Assembly: GCA_947493745.1 (NCBI GenBank)
Contig: CANLSM010000001.1
Coordinates: 25,913 to 89,912, forward strand
Source: an uncultured Paracoccaceae bacterium
GTDB lineage: Bacteria > Pseudomonadota > Alphaproteobacteria > Rhodobacterales > Rhodobacteraceae
DNA length: 64,000 nt
Direction of reading: 5' to 3'
Shown: positions 49,370 to 57,544 of the stretch, one piece after another
How positions within the stretch are numbered: position 1 is the stretch's first letter
Layout: every line of letters starts with the position of its first letter
Made by a program: the position numbers and the translations under genes
Notes under the pieces: model-generated
The model's input: the letters and a program-made list of their open reading frames with translations, nothing else
Told to the model about the DNA's origin: nothing
Database searches by the model: none

Positions 49370-49975
49370 ATGCCATTTGAAACTCTCCTCGCCCTCGCCG
49401 GTATCCTTGCGGCTGCCACATGGACACCTGGGCCGAACAACTCGATGCTTGCAGCCTCTGGCGCGACCTTCGGAATGCGCCGGACGTTGCCGCATGCCTG
49501 GGGCGTGACGCTGGGATTTCCGGTCATGCTGATGGCGGTGGCATTGGGGCTGGGCGAGGTCTTTCAGCGCTCTGAACTGGTGCGCGAGGCGCTGCGCTAC
49601 TCGGGTGCGGCCCTGCTGATCTGGGTCGCATGGAGAATTGCGCGCGCCGGGCGCTCCAGCGAGACGAAAGCCGCCGCCAGACCCTTCACCTTCCTGCAGG
49701 CCGCCGGTTTCCAATGGATCAACCCGAAGGCCTGGGTGATGTGCCTGGCAATCACCTCGCAGTTTGTCACCGGCGAGCGGTTTCTGGTCGAGGCAGGCAC
49801 CTGCGCGCTGGTCTCCGCACTGACCGGCTTCACGTCATCGCATGGGTGGGCGGGCTTCGGCGCGATCCTTCAACGCTGGCTCGCAAGGGGAAGGCGGCTG
49901 CAGATCTTCAATCTGAGTATGGCCGCGATTATCCTACTGGGCGTGGTCTATCTGCTGAGCGGTGATCTGGGATGA
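49370..49975 (+). CDS. LysE/RhtB family exporter (first of a tandem pair)
   Basis: A 201-residue membrane protein with about five or six hydrophobic segments. ATWTPGPNNSMLAASGATFGMRRTLPHAWGV is the LysE-family signature, followed by FQWINPKAWVMCLA. Members export amino acids or related metabolites; the substrate is unknown. The ATG at 49370 lies 35 bases after cca, with no strong ribosome site (AGATCCA). It overlaps the next LysE gene (ATGA). The pair shares the RRTLPH and RPFTFLxA motifs, so a local duplication is likely. Confidence 0.88.
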   Translation: MPFETLLALAGILAAATWTPGPNNSMLAASGATFGMRRTLPHAWGVTLGFPVMLMAVALGLGEVFQRSELVREALRYSGAALLIWVAWRIARAGRSSETKAAARPFTFLQAAGFQWINPKAWVMCLAITSQFVTGERFLVEAGTCALVSALTGFTSSHGWAGFGAILQRWLARGRRLQIFNLSMAAIILLGVVYLLSGDLG

Positions 49976-50556
49976 GCTTCGACCCGCTTTACCTGTTCGT
50001 CTTCTCGGGTCTTTTCACGCCCGGGCCGAACGTCATTCTGCTTACGACCTCAGGCGTTCGTTTCGGCTTCCGCCGGACCTTGCCGCATGTCCTCGGTGTG
50101 GCCGCGGGCGTTGGCGTGACCGCCGGGTTGACCGGACTGGGACTTGGCGCGGTGCTGGCGCGCATGCCCGCGCTGGAACTGGCGTTGAAGATCATGGCAT
50201 TTGCCTGGATCCTGTGGATGGCCTGGAAGATCTATGGCGCCGCCAGCCTCGCGCAGGTCGAGGGCAAGGACCGACCCTTCACGTTTCTGGAGGCAGTGCT
50301 GTTCCAATGGGTCAATCCCAAGGTCTGGGCGATAGCATTCTCGGCGGCTGCCGGATACACCTCGGATCTGAGCGCAAGTCAGGCCGGGATCACCCTTGCG
50401 CTTGCGTTTTCCTGCATCAATCTGGGTGTCTGCCTGTTCTATGCAACACTCGGTCACAGCCTTGCACCCGCACTGCGCCGCCCTGCCGTCTGGCGGATTT
50501 TCATGACCCTGATGGCGGTCCTGCTTGTGCTCGCAGGTGGACTGATCTTCCTCTAG
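49972..50556 (+). CDS. LysE/RhtB family exporter (second of a tandem pair)
   Basis: A 194-residue paralogue of the preceding gene with the same order of segments: LFTPGPNVILLTTSGVRFGFRRTLPHVLGV, RPFTFLEAVLFQWVNPKVWAIAF and a final helix LMAVLLVLAGGLIFL. Coupled translation (ATGA) suggests a two-subunit exporter or two exporters with related substrates. Its stop overlaps that of the convergent soxR gene: the four bases CTAG at 50553-50556 contain both TAG stop codons. Confidence 0.88.
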   Translation: MSFDPLYLFVFSGLFTPGPNVILLTTSGVRFGFRRTLPHVLGVAAGVGVTAGLTGLGLGAVLARMPALELALKIMAFAWILWMAWKIYGAASLAQVEGKDRPFTFLEAVLFQWVNPKVWAIAFSAAAGYTSDLSASQAGITLALAFSCINLGVCLFYATLGHSLAPALRRPAVWRIFMTLMAVLLVLAGGLIFL

Positions 50557-50999
50557 CCTTCCATCAAACGCCTCGGGCCCGGGCCCTCTGCCCCCAGTTG
50601 GTCATCCGCGTTGTGAAGCGGGCATTTCTTGAGGGACAGGCAACCGCAGCCGATGCAGAAATCAAGCTGGTTGCGCAGCTTTGTCAGCATCTCGATCCGG
50701 GCGTCCAGATCGCCCTGCCAGACCTGCGACATGCGGGCCCAGTCCTCGGTACTGGGTGTTTTGCCTGCCGGAAGGCGGTCGAGCGCGGACTTGATCGAGG
50801 CCAGGGTCAGACCGAGGCTTTGCGCCACCCGTATCACCGAAACACGGCGCAGCATCGCCCGATCATAGCGCCTGTGGTTCGCCGCAGTTCTCCAGCCAAA
50901 GATCAGACCCTCCGCCTCGTAGAAATGGATCGTTGAGACCGCCACGCCGGATCGCGCCGCCAATTGGCCAACGCTCAGGTCCTTTGAAAGCTTCGCCAT
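50553..50999 (-). CDS. soxR: SoxR, redox-sensitive MerR-family activator
   Basis: A 148-residue [2Fe-2S] regulator. The MerR helix-turn-helix begins LSVGQLAARSGVAVSTIHFYEAEGLI, and RRYDRAMLRRVSVIRVAQSLG is the recognition and wing part. The cluster Cys pattern is complete: Cys115, 118, 120 and 126 (FCIGCGCLSLKKCPLH). It senses redox-cycling compounds or oxidation of the cluster. The divergent small gene at 51073 is separated by a perfect SoxR box, so that gene and perhaps soxR itself are its targets. No soxS is present, as usual outside enterics. Confidence 0.96.
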   Translation of the reverse strand: MAKLSKDLSVGQLAARSGVAVSTIHFYEAEGLIFGWRTAANHRRYDRAMLRRVSVIRVAQSLGLTLASIKSALDRLPAGKTPSTEDWARMSQVWQGDLDARIEMLTKLRNQLDFCIGCGCLSLKKCPLHNADDQLGAEGPGPRRLMEG

Positions 51000-51010
51000 T
51001 TTTCCTTTGA

Positions 51011-51028
51011 CCTCAAGTTAACTTGAGG
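51011..51028. promoter_or_regulatory. perfect SoxR box
   Basis: CCTCAAGTTAACTTGAGG is a perfect 18-base palindrome and matches the established SoxR operator. It lies 11 bases before soxR and 44 bases before the DUF1127 gene. SoxR operators normally sit between long-spaced -35 and -10 elements, so it should control the rightward gene; those elements were not resolved. Confidence 0.93.
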
Positions 51029-51072
51029 CTGTAGCTTGCACGGTGTCAGTTGATTCGAACAAGGAGAATGTC

Positions 51073-51303
51073 ATGGCACATGTTCACAATGCGCATACCC
51101 GCCCCGGTGTGCTGAATGCTGTCGAATGGGTTGTCTGCAAGGTCTGCGACCTGCTCCGCGCTTGGGTTGCGCGGCGCAGGCAGCGTTCAGCGATGCTGAT
51201 GCTGGAAAAGATGGACCGGCACCGGTTGCGCGATGTGGGTCTGGAGCATCTCGCGAAGCATCCACAGAACCCCTATACCCAGCAATGGCGCAACCATTGG
51301 TGA
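51073..51303 (+). CDS. small DUF1127 protein, probable SoxR target
   Basis: A 76-residue basic protein. An N-terminal His-rich stretch (MAHVHNAHTRPGVLNAVEW) is followed by LLRAWVARRRQRSAMLMLEKMDRHRLRDVGL, the DUF1127 core seen in many small alphaproteobacterial proteins, some of which bind RNA. The ATG at 51073 has AAGGAG about seven bases before; an upstream frame from 51043 was rejected. It lies just after a perfect SoxR box, so redox control is likely. A second DUF1127 gene is at 56252. Molecular function is unknown. Confidence 0.88.
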   Translation: MAHVHNAHTRPGVLNAVEWVVCKVCDLLRAWVARRRQRSAMLMLEKMDRHRLRDVGLEHLAKHPQNPYTQQWRNHW

Positions 51304-51305
51304 GA

Positions 51306-52205
51306 TCATGGCCATTTCGCCACCGGTGGCAGGGACATCAGAACGGCCTCCGGATTGTGCCCGGTCTGGAGACCGAACATCGTGCCCCGGTCGTATACCA
51401 GATTGAACTCGGCATAGCGGCCGCGTCTGACCAGTTGCCAGTCGCGCTCTTCCTCGGTCCAAGGGGTCTTCATATGCTTGTCGATCAGCGGGCAGAAGGC
51501 ATCGATGAAGGACCGGCCCACACTTTGGGTGAAAGCGAAATCCGCCTCCCAGTCGCCGGTGCAATGATCATCGTAGAAAATGCCGCCCACACCGCGCGGC
51601 TCGTTCCAGTGTTTGATCATGAAATACTCGTCCGCCCAGGCCTTGTAGCGGGGGTAGTAGTCCGGGTCATGCTCGTCGCAGGCCGCTTTCAGCGTCTCAT
51701 GGAAATAGGCCGTGTCGTCTGCCACCTCGACCATCGGGTTGAGATCCGAGCCACCACCGAACCACCAGCCGCCCGGCGTCCAGAACATCCGTGTGTTCAT
51801 GTGCACGGCAGGCGTCTTGGGCGAGCGCATATGCGCCACCAGCGAGATACCAGCCGCCCAGAAGCGCGGATCCTCGTCCAGACCGGGGATTTCCTTTCTG
51901 GCTGTCAGGCTCCTGCGGGCGCGGTCCTCCAAAGTGCCGTAAACCGTCGAGATGTTGACGCCGACCTTCTCGAACACCCGACCGCCGCGCATGACCGACA
52001 TGACACCGCCACCGGCATCCTCGTCCCCTGTGCCAGCGCGACGGGTTTCCTTCCGCTCAAACCGCCCGGCAGGCAGGTCCTTGAACGGGCCCCAGTCCTG
52101 CGCATCCTCGCGATCCTCAAAGGCTTTGCAGATCTGATTGCGCAGATCCTCGAACCACGCCGAAGCGCGGGCTTTGCGGCTGTCAAAGATATCCTGTTTG
52201 GTCAT
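51306..52205 (-). CDS. hemF: oxygen-dependent coproporphyrinogen III oxidase
   Basis: A 299-residue enzyme that converts coproporphyrinogen III to protoporphyrinogen IX with O2, upstream of haem and bacteriochlorophyll. GGGVMSVMRGGRVFEKVGVNIS, AVHMNTRMFWTPGGWWFGGGSDLNP and GRYAEFNLVYDRGTMFGLQTGHNPEAVLMSLPP are HemF signatures. The ATG at 52205 has GAGGAGGG about eight bases before. An FNR-like box lies 53 bases upstream. The 3' end is two bases from the convergent DUF1127 gene. Together with acsF it shows that this pathway can run in air. Confidence 0.96.
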   Translation of the reverse strand: MTKQDIFDSRKARASAWFEDLRNQICKAFEDREDAQDWGPFKDLPAGRFERKETRRAGTGDEDAGGGVMSVMRGGRVFEKVGVNISTVYGTLEDRARRSLTARKEIPGLDEDPRFWAAGISLVAHMRSPKTPAVHMNTRMFWTPGGWWFGGGSDLNPMVEVADDTAYFHETLKAACDEHDPDYYPRYKAWADEYFMIKHWNEPRGVGGIFYDDHCTGDWEADFAFTQSVGRSFIDAFCPLIDKHMKTPWTEEERDWQLVRRGRYAEFNLVYDRGTMFGLQTGHNPEAVLMSLPPVAKWP

Positions 52206-52257
52206 GTTCGGACCCTCCTCAGCCGCCACTTCTGGCAAGGTATCGCCGCCTGTCGCC

Positions 52258-52271
52258 TTGATGCAAGTCAA
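52258..52271. promoter_or_regulatory. FNR/FnrL-like box upstream of hemF
   Basis: TTGATGCAAGTCAA has one mismatch to TTGAT-N4-ATCAA. It is centred about 60 bases from the hemF ATG, in the spacer to the rightward ABC gene. FnrL controls haem genes in Rhodobacter. Use here is inference; the orientation to hemF or the ABC gene is open. Confidence 0.45.
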
Positions 52272-52443
52272 GTGAGGTGACAAATTGGCAATCTTGATGT
52301 ATCCAGTTCCTGCGACTCATGATGAGGAGGATGTCGATGCACATGTTCAGGATCCCAATTTACGGCTGAGGCCAGGTCCTGACGGGCTGGTCTTAAGCCC
52401 GACGCATCATCATCTTTCAAAACTAGCCTATTGGATGGCTGTC

Positions 52444-54279
52444 ATGTTTCGCTTCTTCGAAAATCTCGTCGACCCCTTTCAATCTTTTGAGGCCAAGACG
52501 CCTCCGAACACCTATTGGGCCTATATCCGCTCGCAATTGGAGCCGTTTCGCCATGTGCTTCCCTGGATTCTGCTGACGGGGATGGTTGTGGCGATCATCG
52601 AGTCGGGTCTGATCTTCTATTCGGGTCGCCTGATCGACCTGATGACGCAAAGTGGCCCCGGCACGTTCTGGGCAACCCACAAGACGGAATTGCTGCTGGC
52701 GATCGCCTTCATCATCCTGCTGCGTCCCGTTGCCATCGCTTTGCAACGGGCATTTCTGGAACAGACACTGGCAGGCAACATGCAGGAGCAGGTCCGCTGG
52801 CGGGCACACAAGCATATGCTGGGCCAGTCCACCGGGTTCTTCCAGAACGATTATGCCGGGCGGCTGTCAACCCGGGTCATGCAGCTTGGGCCCGCGGTCG
52901 AGGACAGCATCTACATGACGTTCGAGGGTATCTGGTACTTCATCGCCTACATTGTGGGCGCCATGATCATCCTTGGGCAGACCGACATCCGGCTGGCCAT
53001 TCCGATGATGGTCTGGCTGGTGGTCTACATCGTCTACACGCTGTGGATTGCGCGGCGCGTCGGGGTAGCATCCGAGAAATGGTCACAGGCCCGCTCGATG
53101 CTGACGGGCCGGATCGTTGATGCCTATGCCAATATCGAAAGCGTCAAGCTCTTCGCCCATAACGACCGGGAAGAGCAGTTCGCCCAGACCGCCATTCGCA
53201 GGCACCAGATCAGGTTCCAGCGCTTTCTGCGGCTGATGACGGAGCTTTCGCTGGGTCTGAACATCATCAACGGCCTGCTGATCACCGGTGTGCTCGGCCC
53301 TGCAATCTGGCTCTGGACACAAGGCGTCGTCTCGGTGGGCGAGGTCGCGGCCGCATCCGCGCTGGTGATCCGGTTGAACGGTATGACCGGCTGGATCATG
53401 TGGGTGACGATCGAGTTGTTCGAGCATGCGGGCACGATCCGGGAAGGGTTGGAAAGCGTCGCTGTTGATCATGATGTAACCGACCGGACCGAGGCTGAGC
53501 ATCTGCAGGTGACCAAGGGTGAGATCGCCTTCTGCAAGACGGTGCAGCATTACGGCAAAGGCAGTGGTGGTCTCGACGGGATCGACCTGACGATCCGGCC
53601 GGGTGAGAAGGTCGGGCTTGTCGGGCGCTCGGGCGCGGGCAAGTCGTCGCTGGTGAACACGCTGCTGCGGTTCCGCGACCCCGAGGCCGGTCACGTGCTG
53701 ATCGACGGGCAGGACATCGCGCGGGTCACCCAGGATAGCCTGCGGGCGCAGATCGGTATGGTGACCCAGGACAGCTCGCTTCTGCACCGCTCGGTCCGGG
53801 CCAACATCCTCTATGGCCGTCCCGATGCAACCGAAGCGCAGATGATCGAGGCCGCCAAACGGGCCGAGGCGCATGAGTTCATCCAGACGCTTGTCGATCC
53901 GCAAGGTCGGCGCGGCTACGATGCGCAGGTCGGTGAGCGTGGTGTGAAGCTCTCGGGTGGTCAGCGTCAGCGGGTGGCGATTGCCCGGGTGATCCTCAAG
54001 GACGCACCCATCCTGGTGCTCGACGAGGCGACATCCGCGCTCGACTCCGAAGTCGAGGCGATCATCCAGAAGACGCTCTACGGTCTGATGGAGGGCAAGA
54101 CGGTGATCGCCATTGCCCATCGCCTCAGTACCATCGCGCGGATGGATCGGATCGTGGTGCTCGACGAGGGCCGGATCGCCGAGGAAGGCACCCATGCGGA
54201 GCTGCTTCAGCAGGGCGGTCTTTACGCCCGGTTCTGGAACCGCCAGTCGGGTGGGTTCATCGACGTGGCGGCGGAGTGA
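52444..54279 (+). CDS. ABC exporter, fused membrane and ATPase domains (first of pair)
   Basis: A 611-residue half-transporter. Six membrane helices lie in about residues 30-320. The ATPase part has Walker A (GRSGAGKSS), signature LSGGQRQR, Walker B with catalytic Glu (ILVLDEATS) and the H-loop (IAIAHRLSTIA). The ATG at 52444 (MFRFFENLVDPF) follows GGATGG; an in-frame TTG at 52285 would add 53 poorly conserved residues and was rejected. It ends YARFWNRQSGGFIDVAAE, identical in the last residues to the next gene. The pair is likely a heterodimeric lipid, peptide or drug exporter; the substrate is unknown. Confidence 0.9.
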   Translation: MFRFFENLVDPFQSFEAKTPPNTYWAYIRSQLEPFRHVLPWILLTGMVVAIIESGLIFYSGRLIDLMTQSGPGTFWATHKTELLLAIAFIILLRPVAIALQRAFLEQTLAGNMQEQVRWRAHKHMLGQSTGFFQNDYAGRLSTRVMQLGPAVEDSIYMTFEGIWYFIAYIVGAMIILGQTDIRLAIPMMVWLVVYIVYTLWIARRVGVASEKWSQARSMLTGRIVDAYANIESVKLFAHNDREEQFAQTAIRRHQIRFQRFLRLMTELSLGLNIINGLLITGVLGPAIWLWTQGVVSVGEVAAASALVIRLNGMTGWIMWVTIELFEHAGTIREGLESVAVDHDVTDRTEAEHLQVTKGEIAFCKTVQHYGKGSGGLDGIDLTIRPGEKVGLVGRSGAGKSSLVNTLLRFRDPEAGHVLIDGQDIARVTQDSLRAQIGMVTQDSSLLHRSVRANILYGRPDATEAQMIEAAKRAEAHEFIQTLVDPQGRRGYDAQVGERGVKLSGGQRQRVAIARVILKDAPILVLDEATSALDSEVEAIIQKTLYGLMEGKTVIAIAHRLSTIARMDRIVVLDEGRIAEEGTHAELLQQGGLYARFWNRQSGGFIDVAAE

Positions 54280-54342
54280 TCCGCCGCCCGTGACAAACGC
54301 GCAAGACTGCCTACATTAAGTCTGTTCGCCCAAGGAAAATCC

Positions 54343-56199
54343 ATGTCCAAGCCACAACCCTATGCGGGCCACTTCCGCTGGTTCGCCGATCTGATTCAGC
54401 CCTTTACCCGTGCAGACGGACCACCACCGGGCGCGCTCTGGCCCTTCTTTCGCTGGTCGCTGGCGGGGGCCGGTCCACAGATCACGTTCGCCTTCCTGTT
54501 CTCGGTTCTGGTGGGGCTGTCCGAGATCATCGGCGCCTACATGATCGGCTGGGTGATCGACACGGCGCAGGCGACGGGGCCGGGTTTTCTGGCAGAAAAC
54601 GTCTGGATCCTGCTGGGCATGGCTGCGTTTTTCGTTCTGCTGCGTCCGGTGCTGATGGCGCTCAACGCAGCCCTGAACTCGCTGATGTTGGGGGCGAACC
54701 TCTATGCGCAGACGCTCAGCCGGGTGAACCGGTACACTCTGGGGCAATCGCTCAGCTATTTCGATGATGATTTCGCCGGGCGGATTGCCCAGAAATCCCA
54801 GCAGACCGCCAAGGCGATTGCCGATGTGGTGGCCGAGGTCTGCAACATCTTCGGCTTCGCCGTCGCCTCAATTGCCGGCGCGATGGTGCTGATGGGCTCC
54901 GTCGATATCCGGCTGGCCGTGGTACTGGCCCTGTGGCTGGCGGGTTATGTGCTGATGATCAAATGGTTCCTGCCCCAGATCCGCGCGCTCGCGAAAAGCC
55001 GGGCAGCCGCGCGGGCGATCGTGACCGGCCAGATCGTCGATACGATCACCAATATCACCACAGTGAAGCTCTTCGCCCATGGTGATTTCGAGGATATGGC
55101 GACCGAGCGCGCGCTTGGCGGCTATCGCGAGGCCGGGATCAGCTTTGGCGCGATGGTGGTGAATTTCCGGCTGGCGCTTTTCACGCTGGCCGGTGTGCTG
55201 CCAGCCGCCCTGATCGGGCTGGCGCTCTGGCTCTGGACGCAAGGTACTGCCACAGCGGGGGACATCGCCGTGGCGGGTCTGATCGCCACAAGGCTGGCGC
55301 AGATGTCCGGCTGGGTCAGCTTCACCGCGTTGGGCATCTTCGCCAATATCGGTGAGATCGAGGACGGTATCCGAACCCTTACCCCGCCGCACAGCATCGT
55401 GGATGACCCCAAGGCGCAGATACCTGTTCGCCCGGAGGGCTCGGTACGCTTTGACAATGTCAGCTTCGGGTACGGGCGCGAGTCGGCCGCCCTCAACGGG
55501 TTCGACCTCGACGTCAAACCGGGCGAGAAGATTGCCCTTGTCGGACAATCGGGCGCAGGCAAGACCACGGCAGTGTCGCTCCTTCTGCGTCTTTATGACG
55601 TCGAGGAGGGGCAGATCACGCTCGACGGCACGGATATCAGGGATCTCACGCAGGACGGCCTGCGCTCGCAGATCAGTATGGTCCGGCAGGAAACCGCGAT
55701 GTTCAATCGCTCGGCGCGGGACAACATCGCCTACGGCAAGCCGGATGCGACCGACGACGAGATCATCGATGCCGCGCGCCGGGCCGCCGCCCATGACTTC
55801 ATTCAGGAACTGGAGGATTTCCGGGGCCGCAAGGGCTATGACGCGCATCTCGGCGAGCGCGGTGTGAAACTGTCGGGTGGTCAGCGCCAGCGCATCGCAC
55901 TGGCCCGCGCGATCCTCAAGGATGCGCCGGTTCTGGTTCTGGACGAGGCGACATCGGCGCTCGACTCCGAGGTAGAGGCTGAAATCCAGCAGGCACTCGA
56001 AGCGGTGATGGAGGGCAAAACCGTGATCGCTATCGCGCACCGTCTGAGCACCATCGCGCGGATGGACCGCATACTTGTTCTGGAGGATGGCCGCATCGTG
56101 GAGCAGGGAACGCATCCCGTACTCCTCAGCCTCAATGGCCGCTATGCCCGGTTCTGGAACCGCCAGTCCGGCGGGTTCATCGACGTCGCCGCCGAGTGA
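54343..56199 (+). CDS. ABC exporter, fused membrane and ATPase domains (second of pair)
   Basis: A 618-residue paralogue of the preceding gene. It has six hydrophobic helices in about residues 40-330 and a complete ATPase: GQSGAGKTT, LSGGQRQR, VLVLDEATS, AIAHRLSTIA. Both partners therefore keep the catalytic Glu and His, unlike many heterodimeric exporters with one degenerate site. KLFAHGDFEDMATERAL matches KLFAHNDREEQFAQTAI in its partner. It starts 63 bases downstream with AAGGAAA before the ATG, and a strong hairpin terminates it. Confidence 0.92.
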   Translation: MSKPQPYAGHFRWFADLIQPFTRADGPPPGALWPFFRWSLAGAGPQITFAFLFSVLVGLSEIIGAYMIGWVIDTAQATGPGFLAENVWILLGMAAFFVLLRPVLMALNAALNSLMLGANLYAQTLSRVNRYTLGQSLSYFDDDFAGRIAQKSQQTAKAIADVVAEVCNIFGFAVASIAGAMVLMGSVDIRLAVVLALWLAGYVLMIKWFLPQIRALAKSRAAARAIVTGQIVDTITNITTVKLFAHGDFEDMATERALGGYREAGISFGAMVVNFRLALFTLAGVLPAALIGLALWLWTQGTATAGDIAVAGLIATRLAQMSGWVSFTALGIFANIGEIEDGIRTLTPPHSIVDDPKAQIPVRPEGSVRFDNVSFGYGRESAALNGFDLDVKPGEKIALVGQSGAGKTTAVSLLLRLYDVEEGQITLDGTDIRDLTQDGLRSQISMVRQETAMFNRSARDNIAYGKPDATDDEIIDAARRAAAHDFIQELEDFRGRKGYDAHLGERGVKLSGGQRQRIALARAILKDAPVLVLDEATSALDSEVEAEIQQALEAVMEGKTVIAIAHRLSTIARMDRILVLEDGRIVEQGTHPVLLSLNGRYARFWNRQSGGFIDVAAE

Positions 56200-56201
56200 T
56201 C

Positions 56202-56241
56202 TTCTGCCCGCAAGCTACCAGGTATCAGCTTGCGGGCAGAA
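56202..56241. terminator. strong hairpin between convergent ABC and DUF1127 genes
   Basis: A perfect 15-pair stem (TTCTGCCCGCAAGCT with its complement) around a ten-base loop lies three bases after the ABC stop and ten bases from the DUF1127 stop. It lacks a long T-run; the stem base is TTCT/AGAA. It probably ends transcription from both sides or protects both 3' ends. Confidence 0.7.
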
Positions 56242-56251
56242 TCCCGGAGCG

Positions 56252-56542
56252 TCAGAAAACGCCCCGGTTTCCCAGAGCAATGCGGTGCAACTCTTCAGCC
56301 GCATTGCGGGACAGGGGCAGCTTGCTGGCCCGGATGACATCCTCGCGCGTGACCCCGATGTCGCGCAGAATGCTCTCATCGAGATCGAGCATGTTACGGT
56401 AGGCCAGCCGGTCCACGTATCGCTGGGACCACAACTTGATGAACCGGTGCAGCCAGGCCAGATACGACCGTCGACCGGCCCGCGCCCCAAACAGATATTT
56501 CGGAGCGAGCGTGTTCTGATATGTCTCATCCATCGTCGTCAT
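56252..56542 (-). CDS. DUF1127 domain protein (second copy)
   Basis: A 96-residue basic protein. The C-terminal DUF1127 part reads RYVDRLAYRNMLDLDESILRDIGVTREDVIRASKLPL; before it is a Lys/Arg-rich stretch (KYLFGARAGRRSYLAWLHRFIKLW). The ATG at 56542 follows AAAGGAG. Longer than the copy at 51073 and with a clear IGVTREDV tail, it is the type often found near LysR regulators. It is divergent from a LysR gene across 116 bases with an ATCAAA-N8-TTTGAT palindrome. Function is unknown. Confidence 0.88.
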   Translation of the reverse strand: MTTMDETYQNTLAPKYLFGARAGRRSYLAWLHRFIKLWSQRYVDRLAYRNMLDLDESILRDIGVTREDVIRASKLPLSRNAAEELHRIALGNRGVF

Positions 56543-56604
56543 GATCCGTCTCCTTTGGTCAGTCCGTTGCCTTGATCTAGACAATGGTCAGGAATCATGT
56601 TTCA

Positions 56605-56624
56605 ATCAAACGAATAGATTTGAT
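56605..56624. promoter_or_regulatory. inverted repeat, possible LysR operator
   Basis: ATCAAA-N8-TTTGAT is a perfect six-base inverted repeat in the 116-base divergent spacer between the DUF1127 gene and the LysR gene. Its size and place fit LysR autoregulation and control of the divergent partner. The regulator-operator link is inferred from position. Confidence 0.6.
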
Positions 56625-56658
56625 CTCATCTGTCAGAAAGATTGAAAGTGAGGCCAGA

Positions 56659-57543
56659 ATGAACATCGCCATTGCTCCGCAAGCACCGCTCCTGGAACTG
56701 GACCTTCTGAAAACACTGGTGGCGATTGCCGATACCGGAAATTTCTCGGCAGCGGCTGAGGTCGTGCACCGCACGCCGTCAGCAATCTCGATGCAGGTCA
56801 AGCGGATCGAGGACCTTCTGGGGCGCCCGGTTTTCCTGCGCGACAGCCGCTCCGTCTCGCTCACCCATGACGGGGAGTTGCTTCTGGAGCACGGGCGGCG
56901 GGTGCTTGCGCTCAATCGCGAAATTGTCTCGCGCTTTATCACACCCGACGTGCGCGGCGAGGTCTCGCTTGGCGCGCCCGATGATGTGGCCGAACGTTTC
57001 CTGCCGGATATGCTGCGCTGGTTTGCTGAAACCCATCCATGCGTTGTGGTCAATGTCGTGGTCGAGGGGTCGTCACGGCTGGTCAAAATGGTGCGCCAGG
57101 GTCATCTGGACCTTGCGATCATCAGTTGCGAGGGCGAGCTTGAGCGTAATAGGGACGCGGAAATCGTTCTCCATGAACAACTGGTATGGGCCGCTCTGGC
57201 CGGTGGGGTCGCTGCCGAGAAAGACCCGCTGCCGGTTTCCGTCTGGGAAGAAGGCTGCGTCTGGCGCAAGGCGGGTCTGAGCGGCCTCGAAGCCCAGAAC
57301 CGGCCCTACCGCATTGCCTTTCAGAGCGCGCATATCTCCGGCCAGCGGGCTGCGATCCTGGCCGATCTGGCCGTCGCCCCGATCCCAATATCCTCGCTGG
57401 GGGGCAAGATTGTCGAGGCGAAGGCCGAATACGGTCTGCCTGAGTTGCCGAAGTATGCGCTGGGGCTTATACAGTCGGCGCAGCAAGGCGCACCGGTCAA
57501 GGCTGCCGCCGACCACTTGCGCGCCAGTTTCGCCAAGCACTGA
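56659..57543 (+). CDS. LysR-type transcriptional regulator
   Basis: A 294-residue regulator. The winged helix-turn-helix begins LELDLLKTLVAIADTGNFSAAAEVVHRTPSAISMQVKRIEDLLG. The effector domain runs from about residue 95 (GEVSLGAPDDVAERFLPDML). The ATG at 56659 has GAGG five bases before; a frame from 56584 was rejected. It is divergent from the DUF1127 gene and shares with it an inverted repeat. The gene's stop is one base before tlyA, so LysR and TlyA are probably on one transcript. The inducer is unknown. Confidence 0.92.
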   Translation: MNIAIAPQAPLLELDLLKTLVAIADTGNFSAAAEVVHRTPSAISMQVKRIEDLLGRPVFLRDSRSVSLTHDGELLLEHGRRVLALNREIVSRFITPDVRGEVSLGAPDDVAERFLPDMLRWFAETHPCVVVNVVVEGSSRLVKMVRQGHLDLAIISCEGELERNRDAEIVLHEQLVWAALAGGVAAEKDPLPVSVWEEGCVWRKAGLSGLEAQNRPYRIAFQSAHISGQRAAILADLAVAPIPISSLGGKIVEAKAEYGLPELPKYALGLIQSAQQGAPVKAAADHLRASFAKH

Positions 57544-57544
57544 A

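Noticed and set aside
49370..50556. Fusion or frameshift of one LysE gene
   Set aside because: Both halves have their own complete LysE signature, start and stop, joined by an ordinary ATGA overlap.
52285..52443. In-frame TTG extension of the first ABC exporter
   Set aside because: The added 53 residues have no family likeness and the TTG lacks a ribosome site; the ATG at 52444 matches the usual N-terminus.
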